From Streptomyces platensis (GTDB taxonomy: Bacteria > Actinomycetota > Actinomycetes > Streptomycetales > Streptomycetaceae), in the NCBI RefSeq assembly GCF_008704855.1, contig NZ_CP023691.1:3906001-3970000 (forward strand): DNA of 64,000 nt, written 5' to 3'. This document shows positions 9,223-18,071 of the stretch, piece by piece. Within the stretch, counting starts at the first letter, position 1. The number at the start of each line of letters is the position of its first letter. The notes beneath the pieces were generated by a model. The model made no database searches and had not been told where the DNA came from. It saw only the letters and a program-made list of their open reading frames with translations. Both the position numbers and the translations under genes were made by a program.

Positions 9223-9894
9223 CTACTGCTCGGCCAGTGCCCGCAGCCTGCTCAGCGCACGGTGCTGGGCCACCCGCACCGCACCGGGCGACATCCCCAG
9301 CATCTGCCCGGTCTCCTCGGCGGTCAGCCCGACGGCGACCCGCAGCAGCACCAGCTCACGCTGGTTCTCCGGAAGATTCGCCAGCAGCTTCTTGGCCCAC
9401 TCGGCGTCGCTGCTCAGCAGCGCCCGCTCCTCGGGACCGAGGGAGTCGTCCGGCTGCTCGGGCATCTCGTCGGACGGCACGGCAGTGCTGCCCGGATGCC
9501 GCATGGCGGCCCGCTGGAGATCGGCGACCTTGTGGCCGGCGATGGCAAAGACAAAAGCCTCGAAGGGCTTGCCGGTGTCGCGGTAGCGCGGCAGCGCACA
9601 GAGCACCGCGACACACACTTCCTGCGCCAGATCCTCGACGAAGTGCCGGGCATCACCCGGCAGCCGCGACAGTCGGGTACGGCAGTAGCGCAGGGCGAGG
9701 GGGTGCACATGGGCCAGAAGATCGTGGGTGGCCCGCTGGTCACCCTCCACGGCGCGTGCGACGAGATCGCCGATTTCCTGCTTCCCGTCATCACGCATCG
9801 GACCATGGTGCCTTGGCGCCGCGCGATCCGCGGCATCAGGTCCGCACTTGTGCACTGAAGCGTTATGCGCGGCAGGTGCGCCGGCTGATGTCAT
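9223..9894 (-). CDS. RNA polymerase sigma factor, sigma-70 / ECF type (SigD-like)
   Basis: The protein has a sigma region 2 (DLAQEVCVAVLCALPRY and FVFAIAGHKVADLQR) and a C-terminal region 4 helix-turn-helix (LPENQRELVLLRVAVGLTAE, then MSPGAVRVAQHRALSRLRAL). It should direct RNA polymerase to a specific promoter set. I chose the ATG at 9894 (223 aa) because GGGGAGGG lies 8 nt upstream. The next in-frame ATG, at 9798 (191 aa), starts closer to the conserved region but has a poor ribosome site. It lies between guaB and bldM, as I recall for the SigD-like factor of S. coelicolor. No anti-sigma gene is adjacent. Confidence 0.88.
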   Translation of the reverse strand: MTSAGAPAAHNASVHKCGPDAADRAAPRHHGPMRDDGKQEIGDLVARAVEGDQRATHDLLAHVHPLALRYCRTRLSRLPGDARHFVEDLAQEVCVAVLCALPRYRDTGKPFEAFVFAIAGHKVADLQRAAMRHPGSTAVPSDEMPEQPDDSLGPEERALLSSDAEWAKKLLANLPENQRELVLLRVAVGLTAEETGQMLGMSPGAVRVAQHRALSRLRALAEQ

Positions 9895-10018
9895 GTCCTG
9901 CGCCCTCCCCTCGTGCCCGACCGGCCCGTCCCCGAGGAACTCCATACTCCCAAGGATGCGGCACCGCGCGGCGAATCGGACCGCCGTCGTACGCCGACGG
10001 GCGCGGGGCGCTCTGCCG

Positions 10019-10044
10019 CCCCGCCCGCCACACGGCGGGCGGGG
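10019..10044 (-). terminator. Hairpin terminator after bldM
   Basis: An 11-bp perfect GC stem (CCCCGCCCGCC / GGCGGGCGGGG) with a 4-nt loop sits 37 bp beyond the bldM stop, before the sigma factor gene. It probably separates the two transcripts. Confidence 0.7.
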
Positions 10045-10081
10045 ATCTTCACTCCCCCGCATCGCTGCACGTCACAACGCC

Positions 10082-10693
10082 TTAGCGGACCAGTCCCCAG
10101 CGGAAGCCCAGGGCCACCGCATGCGCCCGGTCCGAGGCGCCGAGTTTCTTGAAAAGGCGCCGGGCGTGGGTCTTGACCGTGTCCTCCGAGAGGAACAGCT
10201 CACGGCCGATCTCGGCGTTCGAGCGGCCGTGACTCATGCCCTCCAGCACCTGGATCTCCCGCGCGGTGAGCGTCGGCGCGGCACCCATCTCGGCGGACCG
10301 CAGCCGGCGTGGGGCGAGCCGCCACGTCGGATCCGCGAGCGCCTGGGTCACCGTCGCCCGCAGCTCGGCGCGCGAGGCGTCCTTGTGCAGATAGCCGCGG
10401 GCGCCGGCGGCGACCGCGAGCGCGACCCCGTCCAGGTCCTCGGCCACCGTGAGCATGATGATCCGGGCGCCCGGGTCCGCGGACAGCAGCCGGCGCACGG
10501 TCTCGACACCGCCGAGACCGGGCATCCGTACGTCCATCAAAATCAGATCCGAACGATCGGCGCCCCAGCGGCGGAGGACTTCCTCGCCGTTGGCCGCGGT
10601 CGTCACACGCTCGACGCCGGGCACGGTCGCAACCGCCCGACGGAGCGCCTCTCGGGCAAGCGGGGAGTCGTCGCAGACGAGGACGGATGTCAT
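10082..10693 (-). CDS. bldM: Developmental response regulator BldM
   Basis: The 203-residue protein has an N-terminal receiver domain (DD at 8-9, D54 in LILMDVRMPG, and a Lys in YLHKDAS) and a C-terminal LuxR/NarL helix-turn-helix (LTAREIQVLEGMSHGRSNAEIG, shown here as LTAREIQVLE then NAEIGRELFLSEDTVKTHA). Length and D54 match S. coelicolor BldM. That protein activates early aerial-hypha genes as a homodimer and sporulation genes as a heterodimer with WhiI. No sensor kinase is nearby, as expected of an orphan regulator. It is divergent from whiD, with a sigma-BldN-type promoter match upstream. Confidence 0.96.
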   Translation of the reverse strand: MTSVLVCDDSPLAREALRRAVATVPGVERVTTAANGEEVLRRWGADRSDLILMDVRMPGLGGVETVRRLLSADPGARIIMLTVAEDLDGVALAVAAGARGYLHKDASRAELRATVTQALADPTWRLAPRRLRSAEMGAAPTLTAREIQVLEGMSHGRSNAEIGRELFLSEDTVKTHARRLFKKLGASDRAHAVALGFRWGLVR

Positions 10694-10817
10694 GACCGCC
10701 CTCCGCAGCTGATGCGCGTCACCTTGAGCCTCCAGGCTGGTACATATCGTCACCTGTGCGATTGGCGGCCCTCGGACATTTGCCCGGGGTCTACCTCTGC
10801 CAACCGCCTCCGCACTC

Positions 10818-10845
10818 TCAACGACGGTCACTCGAAAGAGTTACG
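10818..10845 (-). promoter_or_regulatory. Sigma-BldN-type promoter match upstream of bldM
   Basis: On the minus strand CGTAAC (10840-10845) and CGTTGA (10818-10823) are separated by exactly 16 nt. From memory this is the pattern reported for the sigma-BldN-dependent bldM promoter of S. coelicolor. It lies about 125 bp before the bldM start, so the mRNA would have a long leader. Confidence 0.72.
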
Positions 10846-10972
10846 GCTTCGGCGACCGAGTTCAGCACGCTCCGTGAGGAGCCGGATACGCAGACGACTC
10901 AATGGGCGACCGGCATCCGCGCGTGCACCCTATGCCCTATTTGGCTCTCTTTCTTCCATTTTAGTGGTGACT

Positions 10973-11023
10973 ATGACTAGATTCGCAATGAGTCATATTT
11001 ACATCTACTTCGACAGTAGATGT
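10973..11023. repeat. Two short inverted repeats in the whiD leader
   Basis: ATGACT (10973-10978) pairs with AGTCAT (10991-10996) around a possible -10 hexamer. ACATCTAC (11001-11008) pairs perfectly with GTAGATGT (11016-11023) around a 7-nt loop. The second ends 50 bp before the whiD ATG. They could be operator half-sites or an mRNA hairpin; no binding protein can be assigned. Confidence 0.5.
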
Positions 11024-11073
11024 ACCGTCGTGAGCACCGAGCCCGAATCAGCATCGCTTCGAGGGGACAAGCA

Positions 11074-11406
11074 ATGGCAGATTTCTCCCGCCTCCCGGGC
11101 CCGAACGCAGACCTCTGGGACTGGCAGCTGCTGGCTGCCTGCCGTGGCGTGGACAGCTCGCTGTTCTTCCATCCCGAAGGTGAGCGCGGAGCGGCCCGCA
11201 GCGCGCGTGAGACATCGGCGAAGGAGGTCTGTATGCGCTGCCCGGTACGGGCCGAGTGCGCGGCGCATGCACTGGCCGTTCGTGAGCCGTACGGGGTGTG
11301 GGGCGGGCTGACGGAGGACGAGCGCGAGGAACTCATGGGCCGGGCCCGGCACCGGCTGGTCCCCGCCTCTTCCATGACCGGCCACCCGGGCGCCTCGGGC
11401 GCCTGA
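11074..11406 (+). CDS. whiD: WhiB-like iron-sulfur regulator WhiD
   Basis: This 110-residue Wbl protein has cysteines at positions 23, 53, 56 and 62, the same spacing I recall for the [4Fe-4S] ligands of S. coelicolor WhiD. The Wbl turn GVWGG follows at about 74-78, then a basic tail. WhiD is needed for late spore maturation and works by contacting region 4 of the principal sigma factor. I chose the ATG at 11074, preceded by GAGGGGA, over an upstream in-frame ATG at 11020. Location beside bldM fits the assignment. Confidence 0.95.
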   Translation: MADFSRLPGPNADLWDWQLLAACRGVDSSLFFHPEGERGAARSARETSAKEVCMRCPVRAECAAHALAVREPYGVWGGLTEDEREELMGRARHRLVPASSMTGHPGASGA

Positions 11407-11475
11407 CACCCCGGGAGCGGACCGCTCCTGAAGAAACGTTCCTGCAATGGCGGCCGAAGCCGAGACCCCGGACCG

Positions 11476-12387
11476 TCAGCGCCCCGCGGCGTCCACCAGC
11501 TTGTCGAGCGTCGCCTCGACGGCGGGGACCTGCGCCAGATCCGGCAGGGTGAGCGCGACGATCTCGCGGTGGACGGCAGGCTCCAGACGTACCGCCGTCG
11601 CCCCCTTGGGACGCACCGACGCGAGGGTGAGCTCCGGCAGCGCGGCGACTCCCAGACCGGCCCCGACCAGGCCGATGACCGCCGGATAGTCGTCCGTCGC
11701 GAAGTCGATCCGCGGGGTGAAGCCCGCGCTCTCACAGACCTCCACGAGATGCCTGCGGCAGCGGGGACAGCCCGCGATCCACGGTTCGTCGGCCAGCTCG
11801 GCGAAGCGCGCGACGCCCGCCTTCGCCAGCCGGTGGCCGGCCGGCACCAGCCCGACCAGCCGGTCCGCCAGGATCGGGCGCACCACCAGGTCGTCCCACT
11901 CCGCCCCGGCCGCCGGGTCCGCACCGCGCACCTCGGGGTAGCGGAAGGCCAGCGCGATCTCGCAGTCACCGTTGCGCAGCATCTCGATCGAGCGCGGCGG
12001 CTCGGCCTCGACCAGCGAGACCCGGGTGCCCGGATGCGCGGCGCGCATCGTCGCCAGGGCCGTCGGCACCAGCGTCGAGCTGCCGGAGGGGAACGACACC
12101 AGCCGCACCCGTCCTGCGCGCAGGCCCGCGATGGCGGCGATCTCCTCCTCGGCGGCGGTGAGCCCGGCCAGGATGCCGACCGCGTGCCGGACGAGCGCCT
12201 CACCCGCCTGGGTCAGCCGCATCTCACGGCCCGCGCGGACCAGCAGCGGGGTGCCGGCGGACTGTTCCAGCGCCTTCATCTGCTGGCTGACGGCCGGCTG
12301 GGTGCAGCCCAGTTCGCGCGCGGCGGCGGAGAACGAGCCGCTCCTGGCCACGGCGCGCAGCACACGGAGGTGACGGGCCTCGATCAT
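11476..12387 (-). CDS. LysR-family transcriptional regulator
   Basis: The 303-residue protein starts with the LysR winged helix-turn-helix (LRAVARSGSFSAAARELGCT, then QPAVSQQMKALE) and continues into a periplasmic-binding-like effector domain. It is divergent from the MOSC gene across a 168-bp spacer, the usual LysR arrangement, so it may control that gene and itself. The effector is unknown. It converges with whiD. Confidence 0.9.
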   Translation of the reverse strand: MIEARHLRVLRAVARSGSFSAAARELGCTQPAVSQQMKALEQSAGTPLLVRAGREMRLTQAGEALVRHAVGILAGLTAAEEEIAAIAGLRAGRVRLVSFPSGSSTLVPTALATMRAAHPGTRVSLVEAEPPRSIEMLRNGDCEIALAFRYPEVRGADPAAGAEWDDLVVRPILADRLVGLVPAGHRLAKAGVARFAELADEPWIAGCPRCRRHLVEVCESAGFTPRIDFATDDYPAVIGLVGAGLGVAALPELTLASVRPKGATAVRLEPAVHREIVALTLPDLAQVPAVEATLDKLVDAAGR

Positions 12388-12555
12388 GTTTCGAGCATAA
12401 GCGCCGCTTGGACCGGTCGGGAAAAATTGCGTCCTTGCTTTTGGGGCACACGGCTTCGGACATGCCTAACGTGGATCGAAGGCGCGCATGAGCTGGGGTG
12501 ACGCCGGCGGAACCGGCCCCGGAGCACGTCGCACGACCGAACAACGGAGCACCGT

Positions 12556-13221
12556 ATGAAGCTGCTGAGCGTGAATATGGGGCGGCCGACCCCGTGCCGG
12601 CACACCACCGCGGAGGGCGGTACGGGGATCGACAAGCGGCCCGTGGACGGGCCGGTGGCGGTGGCCGCGCCCGGCCCCAAGGGCGTCGGGGGCAGCGGGC
12701 TGGCCGGGGACGCGGTGGTCGACCTGCGCCATCACGGCGGCGACGACCAGGCCGTTTACGCCTACGCCCGGGAGGATCTGGACGCCTGGCAGCGGGAGCT
12801 GGGCCGCGAGCTGGCCAATGGGGTCTTCGGCGAGAACCTCACCACGTGGGGCGTCGAGGTCACCGGCGCCCGTATCGGCGAGTGCTGGCGGGTGGGTCCG
12901 CGGCTGCTGCTGGAGGTGACCTCACCGCGGATTCCGTGCCGGACGTTCCACGCGTGGCTCGGCGAACGCGGCTGGATCAGGCGGTTCACCCAGGCCGCGG
13001 TGCCCGGCGCGTATCTGCGGGTGATCGAGCCGGGCGAGATCCGGGCCGGGGACGCCGTCGAGGTGGTGCACCGGCCGGCTCACGAGGTGACGATCGGGCT
13101 GATGTTCCAGGCCCTGACGACCCGGCGGGAGCTGCTGCCGCGGCTGCTGGAGGCAGATGCGGCGCTGCCGGAGGAGGCGCGGCAGAAGGCGCGGAAGTAT
13201 GCGGAGCGGGCGGCGGTTTGA
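12556..13221 (+). CDS. MOSC domain protein (YiiM-like)
   Basis: The 221-residue protein has the MOSC fold with GVFGENLTTWG and the conserved cysteine in SPRIPCRTF. The C-terminal helical extension (LLPRLLEADAALPEEARQKA) is typical of the YiiM branch. YiiM proteins use a molybdenum cofactor to reduce N-hydroxylated substrates such as 6-hydroxylaminopurine, so a detoxification role is likely. The ATG follows ACGGAGCACC. It is divergent from the LysR regulator. Confidence 0.85.
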   Translation: MKLLSVNMGRPTPCRHTTAEGGTGIDKRPVDGPVAVAAPGPKGVGGSGLAGDAVVDLRHHGGDDQAVYAYAREDLDAWQRELGRELANGVFGENLTTWGVEVTGARIGECWRVGPRLLLEVTSPRIPCRTFHAWLGERGWIRRFTQAAVPGAYLRVIEPGEIRAGDAVEVVHRPAHEVTIGLMFQALTTRRELLPRLLEADAALPEEARQKARKYAERAAV

Positions 13222-13354
13222 GCGGCCCCGCCGGGCCCGGGACGGTGGAGCCCGGAGCGGGCGGCAAAGGATCTGCTTCCGGTGGGCCGTGGGGCGGCCG
13301 CGCCACCGGGGGTTGGGGCTCAGGCGTCGTGCCCGGGGCGGATAGCGTGCCCGT

Positions 13355-14128
13355 ATGACGACTGCATTGATCACGGGAGCGACGGCGGGCATCGGGGCGG
13401 CGTTCGCCCGGCGGCTCGCGAGCGACGGCCACAGCGTGGTGCTGGTGGCCCGCGACGAGAAGCGACTGCACGAGCAGGCCACCGAGTTGCACGACCGGCA
13501 CGGCATCGAGGCGGAGGTGCTGAGCGCCGATCTGGCCACCGAGGAGGGCATCGCGGCCGTCGAGGCCCGGCTCTCGGACCCCAAGCACCCGGTGGACCTG
13601 CTGGTGAACAACGCCGGTTTCGGCAACAAGGGCGAGTACCTCGAAGTCTCGATGGCCGACGAGCTGACGATGCTCAAGGTGCACTGTGAGGCGGTGCTGC
13701 GGCTGACCACCGCCGGGGTGCGCGGGATGCGGGACCGGCGGCGCGGCGCGGTGGTCAATGTGGCGTCGGTGGCGGCGTTCGTACCGCGGGGCACCTACGG
13801 CGCGAGCAAGGCCTGGGTCGTGCAGTTCACCCAGGGCGCGGCGCGCGATCTGGCGGGCAGCGGCGTGCGGTTGATGGCGCTGTGCCCGGGATTCGTACGG
13901 ACCGAGTTCCACGAGCGCGCCGGGATGGGGACGGACAACATCCCCGGGTGGATGTGGCTGGACGCGGACAAGCTGGTCGACGCCGCGATGAAGGACCTGA
14001 CGCGGGGGAAGTCGCTGTCCATTCCGGATCCGCGCTACAAGGCGCTCATGGGCGCGGTGAAGCTGGCGCCCCGTGGCGTGCTGGGGGGCCTGACGTCCCG
14101 TACCGGCCGTAAATACGGGCCCCGCTGA
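13355..14128 (+). CDS. Short-chain dehydrogenase/reductase
   Basis: This classical SDR of 257 aa has the NAD(P)-binding TGATAGIGAAFA motif near the N-terminus, NNAGF, the catalytic serine in NVASVAAF, and YGASK. Early basic residues after the second strand suggest NADP preference. The C-terminus resembles the DltE/YqjQ type. The substrate is not predictable. It lies 134 bp after the MOSC gene on the same strand. Confidence 0.9.
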   Translation: MTTALITGATAGIGAAFARRLASDGHSVVLVARDEKRLHEQATELHDRHGIEAEVLSADLATEEGIAAVEARLSDPKHPVDLLVNNAGFGNKGEYLEVSMADELTMLKVHCEAVLRLTTAGVRGMRDRRRGAVVNVASVAAFVPRGTYGASKAWVVQFTQGAARDLAGSGVRLMALCPGFVRTEFHERAGMGTDNIPGWMWLDADKLVDAAMKDLTRGKSLSIPDPRYKALMGAVKLAPRGVLGGLTSRTGRKYGPR

Positions 14129-14343
14129 CGCCGGGTCACCCGGCCCGTTGCCGAGGGCGGCGCCGGGGTGGTGCCATGGCCGTGGCGCGCGGGGCGGGGC
14201 GGTGGGGTGCCGGGACGGTGCACCCACGGGTCCGTCCCCCGCGGAACGGCACAGGACGCACAACGACGTGGACCGGCCGGCGGCGCGCGCGGGACGAGCG
14301 AAGCGCGACGGCGGACGACCGCGAAGGAGGTCCGTTCAGCACT

Positions 14344-15402
14344 ATGCACCCCACCTCTGACAGTCCCCCAGGACCTGCGGAAACGCCACCGGTCCGGCCC
14401 GGTCTGCTGCTGTCGATGGGGCCGGGCGTGGCCGGCCGGCTCCTCGCCGCCCGCCACCACACCCGCCTCGCGGCGCTGGCCCGTACGGACCCGCACCTGG
14501 TCGCCCACGATCTGGCCGACCCCACCCCCGAGGTCGCCGCCGCCCTCGCCGGCGCCGAGGTGCTGCTCACCTGCTGGGGCGCGCCACCGCTCACCGACCG
14601 GGTGCTGGCCGCGGCCCCCCGGCTGCGGGCCGTCGTGCACGCCGCCGGATCGGTCAAGCACCACCTCACCGACGCCTGCTGGGACCGCGGTATCGCCGTC
14701 AGTTCGGCCGCCGCCGCCAACGCCCTCCCGGTCGCCGAATACACCCTCGCCGCGATCCTCTTCGCCAACAAGCGCGTGCTGCACGCCGCCCACCGCTACC
14801 GCGGTCTGCGCGCGCCCCACGACTGGCCGGGCGAACTCGCCGGGGCGGGCAACTACCGCCGCACCGTCGGCGTCATCGGCGCCTCCCGCATCGGCCGCCG
14901 CGTCATCGAGCTGCTGCGCCCGTTCGACCTGCGCGTTCTGCTGTACGACCCGTATGTGGAGGCCGCCGAGGCCACCCGGCTGGGCGCGGCCCCGGTTCCG
15001 CTCGACGCGCTCTGCGCCGACAGCGACATCGTCACCGTGCACGCCCCGCAGCTGCCCGCCACCCGCCATCTGCTCGGCGCCCGGCAGCTGGCCCTGATGC
15101 CGGACGGCGCGACCCTGGTCAACACCGCCCGCGGCGCACTGGTCGACGAGGCGGCCCTGCTGCCCGAGCTGGTCACCGGCCGGCTGCACGCGGTCCTCGA
15201 CGTCACCGAGCCCGACCTCCCGCGCCCCGGCTCGCCGTTGTACGACCTGCCGAACGTGCTGCTGACCCCGCATGTGGCGGGTTCGCTGGGCACCGAGCTC
15301 CACCGCCTGGCCGACCACGCCCTCGACGAACTCGAACGCTACGGCCAAGGCCGCCCGTTCCTCGCCCCCGTACGGCGGGAGGAGCTGCACCACTCGGCGT
15401 GA
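14344..15402 (+). CDS. D-isomer-specific 2-hydroxyacid dehydrogenase
   Basis: The 352-residue protein shows the NAD-binding GVIGASRIGRRVIE in the middle, NTARGALVDE with the substrate-binding arginine, a Glu in the TEPDLP segment, and the catalytic His in TPHVAGS near the C-terminus. It should interconvert a 2-oxoacid and a D-2-hydroxyacid with NAD(P)H. I chose the ATG at 14344 because GGAGG lies at 14326-14330, although 13 nt is long spacing. A reading frame to 14176 would add a low-complexity leader. Confidence 0.88.
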   Translation: MHPTSDSPPGPAETPPVRPGLLLSMGPGVAGRLLAARHHTRLAALARTDPHLVAHDLADPTPEVAAALAGAEVLLTCWGAPPLTDRVLAAAPRLRAVVHAAGSVKHHLTDACWDRGIAVSSAAAANALPVAEYTLAAILFANKRVLHAAHRYRGLRAPHDWPGELAGAGNYRRTVGVIGASRIGRRVIELLRPFDLRVLLYDPYVEAAEATRLGAAPVPLDALCADSDIVTVHAPQLPATRHLLGARQLALMPDGATLVNTARGALVDEAALLPELVTGRLHAVLDVTEPDLPRPGSPLYDLPNVLLTPHVAGSLGTELHRLADHALDELERYGQGRPFLAPVRREELHHSA

Positions 15403-15462
15403 ACCGGGCCCGTCGGCGGGGAGTCCGGCGGCCATGGCCCCGCCCGCCCGCCGAAAACCCGA

Positions 15463-15496
15463 AGACCCGGCCCCCGCCAAGGCGGGAACCGGGTCT
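15463..15496. terminator. Bidirectional terminator between the hydroxyacid dehydrogenase and groEL1
   Basis: AGACCCGG (15463-15470) pairs with CCGGGTCT (15489-15496), with an inner CCGCC/GGCGG stem. It lies between two convergent genes. Confidence 0.75.
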
Positions 15497-15564
15497 CGGG
15501 TGAAGCAGTCCGACGCGGCGCGTCAGCCGGTGCGACGGCTCACGTCAGTGCGCGCCAGCTCGCG

Positions 15565-17187
<1,623 letters not shown>

Positions 17188-17254
17188 GGGTTGCTTCAAG
17201 TCCTCTCATTGCGATCCTCGGCCACGACGTGGGGACCGCTGTCGCTCAAACGAA

Positions 17255-17301
17255 CTGCGCCCCTGCCCCGGGTTGATTAGACGCGGGAACCAGGGGCGCA
17301 G
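17255..17301 (-). other. Intercistronic hairpin between groES and groEL1
   Basis: CTGCGCCCCTG (17255-17265) and CAGGGGCGCAG (17291-17301) form a perfect 11-bp stem closing a 25-nt loop that can itself pair. It lies between the groES stop and the groEL1 start. It may be a processing site, an mRNA stabiliser or a partial terminator. Confidence 0.65.
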
Positions 17302-17322
17302 ATCACGGCAAAACTGGGTGAC

Positions 17323-17631
17323 TTACTTCTCGACGATCGCGAGAACGTCGCGAGCCGAGAGAACGAGGTAGTCCTCGTTGTTGTACTTCACCTCGGTGCC
17401 GCCGTACTTGCTGTAGAGCACGACGTCGCCGACCTTCACGTCGAGCTCGACGCGCTTGCCGTCCTCGACCCGGCCCGGGCCCACGGCCAGGACGACGCCC
17501 TCCTGGGGCTTCTCCTTGGCGGTGTCCGGAATGACCAGGCCCGAGGCCGTGGTCTGCTCGGCGTCGAGCGGCTGGACCACAATGCGGTCCTCAAGCGGCT
17601 TGATGGCAACCTTGGAGCTGGTGGTCGTCAC
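17323..17631 (-). CDS. groES: 10 kDa co-chaperonin GroES
   Basis: The 102-residue heptameric lid for GroEL has the mobile loop (VVQPLDAEQTTASGLVIPDT in outline) and the C-terminal core VGDVVLYSKYGGTE. It is the first gene of the groES-groEL1 operon and is preceded by a promoter overlapping two CIRCE operators. Confidence 0.97.
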   Translation of the reverse strand: MTTTSSKVAIKPLEDRIVVQPLDAEQTTASGLVIPDTAKEKPQEGVVLAVGPGRVEDGKRVELDVKVGDVVLYSKYGGTEVKYNNEDYLVLSARDVLAIVEK

Positions 17632-17731
17632 GATCCGACCTCCCCCTTCGGAGATCTCACGGGGTTAACTGTCTGAGGTGGCGACCAGGTGGATCCGTCG
17701 TCGCGGGTGCCGGACCTGCCCGTCGCTGTGT

Positions 17732-17758
17732 CTGGCACTCCCCACTGGAGAGTGCCAA
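17732..17758. promoter_or_regulatory. CIRCE operator, copy proximal to groES
   Basis: CTGGCACTC (17732-17740), nine bases, GAGTGCCAA (17750-17758). It matches the CIRCE pattern (TTAGCACTC-N9-GAGTGCTAA) bound by HrcA. It lies downstream of the -10 box, in the leader region. Confidence 0.9.
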
Positions 17759-17763
17759 CGCCG

Positions 17764-17792
17764 AGACTATGACGCGGTTAGCACTCGGTCAA
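17764..17792 (-). promoter_or_regulatory. groES promoter (housekeeping sigma type)
   Basis: TTGACC (17787-17792) and TAGTCT (17764-17769) on the minus strand are separated by 17 nt. The -35 box lies inside the distal CIRCE, so HrcA bound there would block polymerase. Confidence 0.75.
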
Positions 17793-17804
17793 GCGGAGTG
17801 CCAG
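17778..17804. promoter_or_regulatory. CIRCE operator, distal copy overlapping the -35 box
   Basis: TTAGCACTC (17778-17786), nine bases, GAGTGCCAG (17796-17804). The left arm is the exact consensus. The rest of this 440-bp spacer (17805-18071) shows no clear signal except the ribosome site of the next gene. Confidence 0.92.
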
Positions 17805-18071
17805 CGCGGCGGGGAGCTCTTCCCGCCTCGCCGGTTGACCGGCCGTGCCGGGGCCCGGTTTCCCGGCGACCCGGCTTCGGCGATCATGGCCATCTACAGC
17901 GGGGGCGGGGCGGGTTACGAGGCAGGCAGCTTCCCGCCAAATCGGACATGCCTTCCCCTTCCTCGCAACCACGCCCTCGGCTGCCCCGTCTCTTTCCTCG
18001 ACTGACGGGCCGACGAACCGGGCCCGCACCCGGCCGGCCGGCGGCCCCGACAAGATGGCGGAGGAATAGCC

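Larger units (their letters stand above)
10694..11073. promoter_or_regulatory. 380-bp divergent bldM/whiD control region
   Basis: No gene is supported here. The region holds the BldN-type promoter of bldM, a TAGATT hexamer at 10978-10983 that could serve as a whiD -10, and two inverted repeats near the whiD start. The stretch from about 10930 to 11025 is clearly richer in A and T than the surrounding DNA. Confidence 0.7.
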
